A stretch of DNA of 64,000 nt from Artocarpus heterophyllus (Eukaryota; Streptophyta; Magnoliopsida; Rosales; Moraceae). Within the stretch, counting starts at the first letter, position 1. The number at the start of each line of letters is the position of its first letter. A model generated the notes under the pieces. That model made no database searches. It worked only from the letters and a program-made list of their open reading frames with translations, and was not told where the DNA came from. The position numbers and the translations under genes were made by a program. The DNA lies in NCBI GenBank assembly GCA_025403435.1, contig CM046345.1:7754235-7818234 (forward strand), read 5' to 3'. Below are positions 12,301 to 21,290 of this stretch, in pieces.

Positions 12301-13356
12301 ATTCACCGCGAAGTTAACTGGAAAAAAGAAGTCTTAATTCTTTGTTGATCATCTATCACTTCGTGCAAATAGATCAAGTGGCTTATATTAGGATACTGTT
12401 TTTAATATACTGTGGACACAATGTATATTTAAAAAATCTTTGGCTAGCATTATCTTTTGACTTATGGTTAACTTCTTCCATGTTGGTGGCCATCGAATAG
12501 GTCTTGAAGATGGCTAAAGCATTGCAACAGTTTGGCATGAAAAGGGCATTAGTTGTTCACTCAGAAGGATTGGATGAAATGAGCCCACTTGGTAAAATTC
12601 GTGTCTTAGACTATGTTTATCTCAATATTTTAGAAAGACTCAACTGTTATAAGCTTACACACACACACTGAAGAGACTATAAAATTATACTTTAAAATAC
12701 ACCAACTCTCGTTTTGTTTTACAGGACCAGGGCTTATCCTCGACGTCACTCCGGAAAAGATTGAAAAGTTCTCCTTTGATCCATGTGAGTCTTCTACTTG
12801 TTGAAATATGCCTTTAAAGTGATTGAAATGGAATTTCAGATGGTCTATTCATACTTCAATCTGCTGAAAAATTATAGCACTTATTCTGCAGTGGACTTTG
12901 GAATTCCTCGGTGTACCCTCGAGAACTTGCGAGGTGGAGGCCCAGAGTATAATGCTGAGGTGCTAAAGCGTGTGCTCTCGGGGGAGAAAAGCTCGATCGC
13001 TGATGCTTTTGTAAGTTTCTCAATGATTCATCACAAAACACCAATTTTATGAGTTATTGTGTGATACGAGTGCCAAGTTCATGATTAAAAAAAAAAAACA
13101 ATTGTGCAGATCCTAAATGCGGCAGCAGCTCTTTTGGTTGGTTGCCATGTGAACTCGTTGGCAGAAGGGATCGCTCTGGCTCGCGATACACAAGCGTCAG
13201 GAAAAGCTATCAAGACGCTCAATCGGTGGATTGAAATCTCCAAAGTGAGTGGATTTAAATAGCAAAATTTAACAACTATTGTTTTTAAGTAACAAGAAGA
13301 GTATATTTGACCCCCTCTTGTTTGACTGATTGTTGCAGAAAATGAAAAACGCATAA
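9376..13356 (+). CDS. PAT1: Anthranilate phosphoribosyltransferase, chloroplast precursor
   Basis: Second step of tryptophan synthesis: transfers phosphoribosyl from PRPP to anthranilate in the plastid stroma. Exons: 9376-9588, 9689-9832, 10563-10724, 10828-10911, 11542-11730, 12501-12591, 12725-12784, 12892-13010, 13110-13244, 13339-13356 (1215 nt, 404 aa, frame closes exactly). Residues 1 to about 70 are Ser-rich and acidic-poor, like a transit peptide. Next comes the helical N-domain ([12 protein letters not shown]), then the PRPP-binding glycine loop [14 protein letters not shown]. Also present are [16 protein letters not shown], the Mg-site region [13 protein letters not shown], and the C-terminal segment ending [13 protein letters not shown]. 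The start is the first Met of the conserved frame. Exon 3 joins exon 4 most naturally through a GC donor at 10725. Intron 4 holds a MITE and a 94-bp duplication. I see no lesion. The family assignment is firm. Confidence 0.96.
10001..10525. repeat. Insert in AnPRT intron 2 flanked by imperfect direct repeats
   Basis: The motif acttTAATCCTGATAAGCATT followed by aagaagaaacttggtg occurs at 10001-10045 and again, with a small internal insertion, at 10470-10525. About 425 bp of unrelated sequence lies between, starting with a purine-rich stretch. The layout looks like an insertion that duplicated its flank, or a local duplication later invaded. The 61-aa frame inside is a by-product of purine richness. 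Confidence 0.6.
10963..11150 (+). repeat. 94-bp tandem duplication in AnPRT intron 4
   Basis: A unit starting tcattgtctttgctactagc occurs at 10963-11056 and 11057-about 11150 with a few differences. It includes the left end of the MITE that follows, so the duplication post-dates the MITE insertion. Confidence 0.85.
11083..11487. mobile_element. PIF/Harbinger-like MITE in AnPRT intron 4
   Basis: It is homologous along its length to the element at 21927-22350. Shared blocks include aacttgtaaaaggga, aacaatgttgcaattattaag, gcaatcaaatgccaaaattt and aaattttggca, in the same order and spacing. The ends are imperfect inverted repeats (catctgtgatgcaaa at the left, GAGCATCACAAATTT reading inward from the right). 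No coding capacity. Confidence 0.75.
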
Positions 13357-13821
13357 TTGCCAAATGGTGCCTGAAATTAGTTTGAATCTCTTGAGAGTTT
13401 CAGGAATACATCCAAGGGAAACAAAATTAGGCAACTCAATAATGTATCATGAGCATTCAATAGGACTACACATTATTAAATTTCAAAAAAAAAAAAAGAA
13501 TTGAATTTAATAGGACCATGTATTGTTGAACTTTTCATTTCAGTTTGAGATCAATTGATTAAGAGTTTGTTGATTAGCTTGTGTCTCGAGTGACATCTTT
13601 TTCTCACTAGCCGTTTGAATAAAAACTGTTACTCTTTCATGGCTGTATATCAACATCTTTTGTTGGCAACAACAGAAATGAAGAATAAAAAATAAATAAA
13701 AATCCCATTTCAATAGTAACGATGCTAATAGTACAGAGAAAACAAGAATAAGCTCATCATCTTTCTCAATATCTACAAACTGAAAACTGACAATACATAT
13801 ATATATATATGTATATATTTC

Positions 13822-13853
<32 letters not shown>

Positions 13854-14331
13854 TGGATATAAAACCAAAAAGTAGTCTCTCCCAAACATGTGTAAAGTGC
13901 ACAAACACAAAATGTGCATTGACTTTTACATGACTAGATGCTGATTTTCCGTCTTCGCTTTAGCGTCCGCTGATTGTCACCAACGCCAGCAAGCACGTTA
14001 AAAATCCTGCAGTGAATGTAAGAAAACGTATGTGATATGGTAAAAAAATTTGCCCCACTCATAGGGCCAAACGACCCGTCCTATCATAAAAATTTGTTCT
14101 TTTAGAGTCTGTTTGGTGTAGAGGATGATGAATGATTGAATTAGATTAGATTTTTAAAATTATAATTTAACCTTAATTTTTAAAAAAATTTCAAAAAAGC
14201 GCATATTTTAATAACACAATGTCAAATATAGGATTGAATTAACTAAAATTTAATCTTATCTTTCCCTATACATTTCAATCTAATCCTATGAGATTATCCG
14301 ATTCAATACGATTATATTCTATGCACTAATA
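13357..14331. other. Intergenic DNA downstream of AnPRT
   Basis: The 3' flank of AnPRT, followed by AT-rich sequence with a TATG/TATA microsatellite (13795-13860). 14113-14325 is AT-rich, with imperfect complementary ends (tttggtgtagaggatgatg / ...atgcac), and may be another old MITE. No gene is seen. Confidence 0.5.
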
Positions 14332-14506
14332 GGGTGTTTGGAAGGGTGGTGGAAACCAATGGTGGGAACCACTTTTACTGTAATATGTGAGAGTTTTATA
14401 CTGTAGCATATTTTTTTATTGTTACTGTAGCATGTTAGAGCTTTACACTGTTCATAACTAAGATTGTGGTGAGAACTGAGTGGTTCCTACCACTACCAAA
14501 CACCCC
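14332..14506. mobile_element. MITE, best-preserved copy of the GGGTGTTTGG family
   Basis: About 175 bp with terminal inverted repeats: GGGTGTTTGGaagggtggtgg at the left, and GGGTGTTTGGtagtggtagg reading inward from the right. Two internal copies of an actgtagcat(g)tgagagttttacactgt motif face a short stem. The TIR start resembles hAT-derived MITEs, but no clean 8-bp target duplication is seen. Confidence 0.85.
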
Positions 14507-14632
14507 ATAAATGAGCCATTTATTATTAATTTGATTGGGCTTAACCACGGAATTTACTAAAGAAAAAGGAAGTTAAAGGAATAAGGATTTTAGGTGTAGC
14601 CATGACACTGATTCTACCACAAGCTGTAGAGT

Positions 14633-15737
14633 TTAAATTTTCCTACAATAAGTTTTAGGAAAAAAAAAAAAAAAAGGAATCCAATGGATGATAGATAAAA
14701 GAAATGCACCAGCAAATGTGTCTGCCATAGAGGATATCCTTCTGCTTGATGACGACTTAACTGCAAAACAAGATAGACAAAGTTCATCAAGGCTATTTTC
14801 TCAATGAAGAATTATGGGCCTAAATGCTATTGGGCTGTCAATCATGGGCTGTGAGAATTGGGCTTTCAAGGCCCATAAGAAAACGTTTATTAGAAACCAA
14901 AACAAATGTTCTTAATATTCGCTTACTGGAGTCGCAATTTGAGGTTGAATTTGAACTCCCACACATGCACAGTTGCCTAATGCCGTCGGTACCATAGCCG
15001 CACGTGCCACCAGTTGCCTCACACGCTCTACAAAACTTGTCTTTTCCTTGAACAGAGTACTTCACACGTATCCCATACGACCACTCATGAGGCCCATCCA
15101 CTCTCAATGGGGCCAAACTATAAGCACTGCTGTATCCTTCACACTCTAGCTTACTAAGGTTTATAGCCCTAATAGACTCAAACGACAATGCGCAGCATTC
15201 GGGCGGGCCGGACCCGAACATCGAGCCCAAACTCTTATGCCCCAACATGTCCCATGCAGGGCACCCGTAGCACTCCTCACAGCCCATACAGGAGACATTC
15301 CGACAGGGCAAGTGCTTACTTGGGAACCCTTCGAAGAGCGGGGATTGGGCAGAGCAACCGATGAGCAGGAACACATTGTCAGCGGCTGGGGTCATGTATG
15401 GGGCCCGCCACCTCTCGACCGTGAACCCGTTGCCCTTGCCACCTAGCACGATGGCGTCGCAAGTGGACATGCGGGGCTCATGGAGTGTCAAGGCTTGGTA
15501 GGCATAGTCTATGTCCAAGACCCGGTAGGATCCGGAACTTATGTGGAACATGAGCACATCATTCATGCAAAATAAGAGGTCTCGGAAACCCGGATGCCCG
15601 CATCCATATTGGAGGGCAAATGGGTAATCAACAGTTAAGTTGCCACAATAGGATCTACATTTGTTTGAGTAAATATTGCCTGAGCTAAGTGAAACTAGTG
15701 ATAGTGAAACTATGATCAAAACAAGAATATTGACCAT
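14633..15737 (-). CDS. GUB_WAK_bind (galacturonan-binding) wall-associated protein
   Basis: A secreted cysteine-rich protein of the family that forms the outer part of wall-associated and LRK10-like kinases, expected to bind pectin. No kinase domain is present. I start at Met 15737 because it opens a typical signal peptide (MVNILVLIIVSLSLVSLSSG). The upstream in-frame Met at 15923 would bury it. GUB_WAK_bind follows: CRSYCGNLTVDYPFALQYGC at about residues 25-45, then spaced cysteines through CMGCEECYGC and CRACEATGGTCGYG, ending in CMCGSSNSTSNC. Exon 1 is 15737-14927. A GTAAGC donor at 14926 and a ttttgcag acceptor at 14761-14762 support exon 2 at 14760-14633, which adds a hydrophobic tail (membrane or GPI anchor). 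Read without splicing, the frame stops at 14838. The N-terminal call is firm; the second exon is likely but unproven. Confidence 0.85.
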
Positions 15738-16309
15738 TGATGTGAGAGAGAGAGAGAGAGGATTGTGTTTGGTTGGAAGGAAAATGGGAAGGCAGCTAAG
15801 CCAGAAAATGAGTGAGTCTGAAAGAGTAGTGAAATGATACCTTGCTTTGGTTAGTTGAGAGAGTGGAATTTTTAGTGATGATTTGGGGTGAACTTTATTC
15901 ACATGTAGTGTTTGAGAATCCATGGGAGTTGAATTGTTTATGGGGTCTCTTTTCTTCTCTCTTGTTTTTTTGTCTCTTTTTTCTTCTTAGGGGGAGAGAA
16001 ATTATTTGTTGGTAAAAATCATTGGGGGCGACTTTTTTGAAATCCTGCTAGCTTTTAGTTGCTTTTGGCACAACGGGATGATGGGAAAATTGCATACAAC
16101 ATGATATTTTCATTTTCCTTTTTTATGGGGTTGCTTTATAATCAAGTGGGTCTTCTCCATCACTATAGCATATAATAGTGTGGGAGTGATTTAATTTTAA
16201 AATTGATTAAAAAAACAATGAAAATAATGTTATTCGATACAATTGACAATTGACAATTGTTGCTTGAAACACAAACAAAAAAAAAATAATCTCCATTTAG
16301 GTGCATCTA

Positions 16310-16443
16310 GAAAATGACAACTCATTCTAACTACATAATTAAAACTTCTATAATAAAACTTTCATATGTTACAACATAAAACTCTTACGTATTACAATAA
16401 AATTGTTGTAGCTTTTAATTCTAACCTAGTTATCAAACACACT
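16310..16443. mobile_element. Degenerate MITE, GGGTGTTTGG family
   Basis: It contains ataaaactttcatatgttac / aaaactcttacgtattacaa (reverse orientation of the family's inner motif) and ends in ttatcaaacacactc, the terminal repeat. Confidence 0.5.
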
Positions 16444-16933
16444 CGCCAAATTGCCAAACTTACCGTCCTAACCTTTCTTTAAATGAAAAGAAAATTATGG
16501 ATACACCATGGCTTGAAAAGACTAAATGCCATCATTCACAATCAACGGGCTTTAATTGCTCCAAAATTCCATTGGCCCAAAAGTTTTTTTTTAAAAAAAA
16601 AACCCAACACAAAAAAAAAAAAGGATTTTATCCCCTTTTTTTACAAATTATTATTTAATTTTTAATTTTAGCAATTAACTTTCTGAATTCAAACTGTTAT
16701 GATATGACTCAGTTGATAACATGGTTTAAATTAATGATGTAAAGAAGGCATTACTAAAGTTTGACGCAAATTGTTTTTTGAACTTGGGGTAAGGTATTAA
16801 AATTCTACATCGTATAATGAAGATAAGTGTAGAAATATTATTAGGCTCTGCCTCCAATCATTAGAAACCGAAATTTTTAAATATGTTAAAAAGTCAAAAG
16901 TTGAGTGTGAAGAAGTGAGATAAAACACATTAG

Positions 16934-17085
16934 AGTGTTTGTTAATCTCAGTTTTAACTCAAACAATATAAAGCTCTCATATTATATATTATAGTATAAA
17001 AAAATATATTATAATATAAAACTCTTACATATTATAGTATTTTTATTTTAAACTCTAAGTCTTAACTTACTTTCTAAATACTCAG
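16934..17085. mobile_element. Degenerate MITE, GGGTGTTTGG family
   Basis: Starts gtgtttgttaatctcag, has two aaactctcata / aaaactcttacat inner motifs around an AT-rich core, and ends tttctaaatactc. Confidence 0.5.
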
Positions 17086-17471
17086 CTCGGTAATTTTGAT
17101 CAACATTGATCCCTTATCAATTTGGGAGCCATATTATAAGAATTTAACAAGTTTTGGGGTGCGAATTATAAAAGTGAAAAATTCAAGTGGACTAAAATGT
17201 AAAAACCGTAAACAAGTACTTCTCTTCTTCTTTCTCTTTTGCGATTCAGTGCTCGGCTTCTGATACAGACAGCGAGTCACGGCCTCGGACTGAGTTTTAT
17301 TCGTTTGACTCGTTTCTACGTTCTTCGTTTGGCTTCCAAGAAAATAAAGGAGATCGAAGACACTGACCATTTTCTCGCTTCGAAGAATATTCCTGAAAAA
17401 AGTTTCTCATTTTTTCTTTGCGAATGCTATTCTTTTGATTTACAAATTGAAGCTTGAAGCAAGCCTTGGCT

Positions 17472-19324
17472 ATGGAGGCTCCGGAAAAATCCGAAGAAAC
17501 AAGCGTCTCGGTTGTGAGTATTTTATCCTCTCTAGAGCTTTAGGGCTTTTTGATTTCTTCAATTCCACAAAAGTTATCACCTTTTGGGAGAAATTTTGGA
17601 ACTAAGCTGAACTTAAATGAATAGGATTTTCTGTTTATGCATGTATTTCTTCGCATTAATAGTGAAAATTTTGTGTTTTTTTAGTCATTTTACATTGAAT
17701 ATAGGGATAAACAGACTTTTTTTTTTTTTTTTGAATAATTAGGATTCTCCAAAATTGGCTGGAACTGTCAACTGGGGCACAGCAACTGTGATTGGAGTAT
17801 TTGCAGGCATGTTGTATGGAGGCAGCAAGGAGGCTTCTGCTTCTGTTGTAAGTTCCTATTATAGAGAATATTGCTTCTATAGATTGTTTCATGAAGGCAA
17901 GTTTCTTTTTTGTTTCTCTCAAAAGGAAAAATACTTAACATTTACAACACTAGAATGCTAACTGCTTCAGGGTTTTTAATAATTTTTCAAGTGTGGTTTG
18001 TTGTATACAGGCCCGAGCCACACACAGCGAGGGTGGACGACCGCCTCACCTGAATTTTGTTGTTTTAATTTTATGTGCATATTTTGTTGAAATTTATTTT
18101 GCCTGCCCCACCTCACTTATCTTTCTGGCGTTGCTTCTAATTGCACATGACTGTTACACTAGATAGAATGCTAGTTGTTTCATGATTTGTATAGCTGTTT
18201 CCAAAATTTCAAGTGGTATTTGTTGAATATGCCTTTTAGAACTACAATGTTAGTTGTCTCATGATTCTTAGAAGTCTGGTCTAATTTTTCAAGTGGGACT
18301 TGTTGAATACGAGTGTTACTATTGTTGATATATCTTCTAGCATTGTATTCTGGTTGTGTTTTGACGTAGCTGGTATTGGACTTGCTACCCCCATTTTGCA
18401 GAGCAAAGATGCGGAAGTTATGTTGAAACTTGGTAGCACACCTGACAAGCGTGAACAATATCGTTTGATGAGGGATGCAATGGAGAAGAGGTTTATTCGT
18501 GTCACTCGGGGATCAATCATTGGGGGAGTGAGACTCGGGATGTTCACAGCTGCATTTTGTAGTTTACAAAATTTCCTTGCTGAGAAGCGTGGTGTGCACG
18601 ATGTCCTAAACGTAGTTGGAGCCGGTTCAGCTACCGCTGCTACATTTGGTTTGATATGTAAGAAGCCATAAGCCTTAGTTTTCATGTGTGACATTTTGTA
18701 TTTCTTCTTTCCCTTTTAATCCTGTGCTATATATTTTCTATTACACTTACTATCTTTGTTCCGTTTTGTAACCATATAGTGCCAGGAACACTCCTATGGC
18801 GTGCAAGGAATGTGATGATGGGTTCAGTCCTAGGCGCTGCTGTTTGTTTTCCGCTTGGTAAGCGTGTTCGACCCTTTGCTATCACGTTGTTGGTTTTTCT
18901 GATTGATATTTGTGTACTAAACTGATTCCTTTGTCTCCAGTGCCTCGTTAAATGATTATCAATATATTGAATACTAACCTTGAGGCCTGGAAATGCACAT
19001 TATATGGGTGTTCAAATAGACTTGGAAGAATATATTGTGGCATATGGTTGCAAAAGCTTTGTAATGAGTGCTCAAAGCCCGTAATAGAAATAAATTTGCA
19101 TTGGAAAGTCCAATACAGAAAATAAAAATAAGGGCATGAGAGGATCAACAACAGGACGACTGATGCGGAAATTATATGTTGTGACAGGGTGGATTCATTT
19201 GAAGCTTGTAGAGAAGGCAAATGAAGGTAACCCGACTGCACATCTCGGTTCAGATCAAGAGGGAGAGAAAAAGAGTGGTGTTGGTGCTGCAATTGACAGG
19301 CTTGAGGAAAATTTGAACAAGTAG
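17472..19324 (+). CDS. Tim17/Tim22/Tim23-family membrane protein
   Basis: Exons 17472-17513, 17743-17847, 18402-18657, 18780-18857 and 19188-19324 sum to 618 nt (205 aa) with all junctions in frame. After a short acidic N-terminus comes a glycine-rich first membrane segment (TVNWGTATVIGVFAGMLYGG, about residues 20-40). A charged loop follows (DKREQYRLMRDAMEKRFIRV), then three more membrane segments: GSIIGGVRLGMFTAAFCSL, LNVVGAGSATAATFGLI and VMMGSVLGAAVCFPLGW. Small residues recur within each. This four-helix layout is that of the Tim17/22/23/Pmp24 superfamily, which includes inner-membrane translocase subunits and the complex I assembly factor TIMMDC1. The extended hydrophilic C-terminus (KSGVGAAIDRLEENLNK) and the long loop make it a distinct plant branch, possibly TIMMDC1-like. 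I would not call it a true Tim subunit. Mitochondrial location is inferred. Confidence 0.88.
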
Positions 19325-19796
19325 AGAACACACAAGAATTCAGGAGCTCAACATTCTTCCAATGGATGGGGAGAAGAAATTGGAAAGTGGGTTATTCCCC
19401 AACTGGAATTTTGTTGTTTTTTAGCATTCACGTGCTCACCTATCTTGGTGGGCTGGCCTAGAAATAGTTTAGGATGAGAACATTTTTATACAGCTTAGGT
19501 TGGTTTGCCAGATTTTTTATTTTTCATTTTGTTCTGCAGCTTTTCATAACAATTTCTTCAGTTACTTAAGCAATAATGCATCTATATTGACGAATAAAAC
19601 TATCCTGTATCCAATGTAAAACAATTTATTTGATGAGAATTCAAAAGCTCAACATGGGGCAACCAATTGACTGATGCACATGTATTACAGTGCACGCATC
19701 TTTTTTTTTTCCCCCTTTTTTTTGAAAAAGTGCACATATCTTTTTGTGTCCTCAGATTGCTGAAACAAGAACCTCATTTTGTTTAGCAGGCGGGTA
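19325..19796. other. 3' flank of the Tim17-family gene
   Basis: Probable 3' UTR (AATAAA-like sequence near 19590) and AT-rich spacer. No gene is seen. Confidence 0.5.
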
Positions 19797-20527
19797 AATA
19801 GCTCTAGTCTTTGAACTTTTAACGTTGTATCAATTTGGTCATTTAATTAATTTAATGGGCTAAAATAATCTTTAAACTTTTAATATTATAATAATTTGAT
19901 TCTTAAATAATTCAATAGGCTAAAAGTATCTTTTAATTTTTAACATTACGATAATATGGTCTTTGAATTAATTTAATAGACTAAAATATTGATGGCTGAC
20001 GTAGTGGCATTGTGACGATACAATGCCGCAATATGGCTACTCAGGTGAGGTAACTAATGAAGCAATTATAGGTGGTTTCGTTGTGAAGAGGGTGCAACGA
20101 GAGGGTGACACAAGGTCAGGGCTGTAGAGAGGAGTGTTGCAGGGTGAAAGATGCCTTTTATATTGAAATGTCACAATGCCGTAGTGTGGCTACTCAGGTG
20201 AGGTAACTAATGAAGCAACTATAGGTGGTTTTGTTGTGAAGATGGTGCAACAAGAGGATGATGCAAGGTCAATGCTGTGGGAAGGAGTGCCGCAGGGTGA
20301 AAGATGCCTTTTACATTGAAATTTAAACAGTGGATAACATATAAGACTAATTTTATTATTACTAATTAATTCAGGAACTATTTTAACCTATTAAATTATT
20401 TCAAGAATCAAATTGTTACATTATTAAAACTTCTAAGGACTATTTTAACTTATTAAATTAATTTAAGTACTAAACTATCAAAATGTTTAAAGTTCAGGCA
20501 CCTTTAAAGCTTTTAAAGCTATTAACC
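19797..20527. mobile_element. Foldback (long-TIR) transposon with internal tandem repeats
   Basis: The arms 19797-19990 and 20340-20527 are imperfect reverse complements about 190 bp long. Each arm is itself built of roughly 60-bp subrepeats (ttaatgggctaaaataatct type). Between the arms lie two direct repeats of about 153 bp, starting at about 20021 and 20174 (caatgccg...ggctactcaggtgagg). Long, internally repetitive inverted arms around a short non-coding core are typical of foldback or non-autonomous MULE elements. No target duplication could be fixed. Confidence 0.75.
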
Positions 20528-21249
20528 TTCAGCAGGCTATCATGTGAGGCCCTCTTCTCTCCTGTAATCTCGTTCAACTCTCTTTTTTTTATATATATTT
20601 AATAGAATGGAGTACCGTTAAAGAATAGCCCAGTATGTTTTGTGGAATTCCATACATACTCAAATCATCTGCCATATAAAGCAACCTGCTCAGGCTAAAA
20701 ATTAACAATCGTGGAGTTCGGGGCAAAGCCAAAAAAATATCATTAAAAAAAATTAAAGCGCACTACAAATCTGATCAAAATTTAAGAATTCCATAAGCAG
20801 TGCCGTTCATGCCAAAATTGAACACAAGAGAATAATTGAGAGGAAATAATTTACTGTTTTCTTTACAAGGACAAGTGTTTATAAAAATCAATCACAAAAT
20901 CATTTTCGCCTCTACCAAAATTTCATCTTTGCATTCTACTCTAAAGAAAAAACCAAAAACGTGCCAAGTCTCCATGTCAAGTTCCCTTGAAACCTATAAT
21001 TTGTACAATTTTCATATTCCCTTGGGAAGGGCTTCTCTATTCAGAAAAAGAAATTACCAATCCCAACTCCATCTTTTCACCCTTAGTTTCAACTTGCCCC
21101 AGCCGTCCTTAAACTTTGTTTAGTTTTTCCACAAGCAGCATCTCATAAACCTTCATTGCCTTCAATTTTCAAGGATGATGATTGCCAGGGAAATCATTTG
21201 CTGCCAAATTCGTCAACAAATGTGTCATTTGTTTAGGTAATGCTATGTG
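20528..21249. other. Spacer and 3' flank of MPP10
   Basis: AT-rich. It probably contains the MPP10 3' UTR on the minus strand. The 95-aa plus-strand frame at 20836-21123 shows no family resemblance and lies antisense to this flank. Confidence 0.45.
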
Positions 21250-21290
21250 CTACTCCCGGGCCTTCTTTGTCATTCTTTTCGCTGTTGCCG
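21250..21290 (-). other. Alternative or duplicated terminal exon of MPP10
   Basis: Preceded by a ctgcag acceptor, this 41-nt stretch encodes AATAKRMTKKARE and a stop in the phase exon 11 needs. The upstream version (21406-21443) encodes AEAAKRTAKKPG and a stop. The two share most bases, including the sequence after the stop (TAGCACAT), so one is a tandem copy of the other. Confidence 0.7.

Larger units (their letters stand above)
15738..17471. other. Intergenic DNA between divergent genes, with two MITE relics
   Basis: 15738-15930 is the probable 5' leader and promoter of the GUB_WAK gene (a GA tract at 15741-15759 lies next to its start). The middle is AT-rich, with degenerate MITE copies near 16310-16443 and 16934-17085. 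17210-17471 is the likely promoter and leader of the Tim17-family gene. No other gene is seen. Confidence 0.5.

Noticed and set aside
13540..13908. 122-aa minus-strand frame with Ile/Tyr/His repeats
   Set aside because: Runs through a TATG/TATA microsatellite and the AnPRT 3' flank; repeat-derived.
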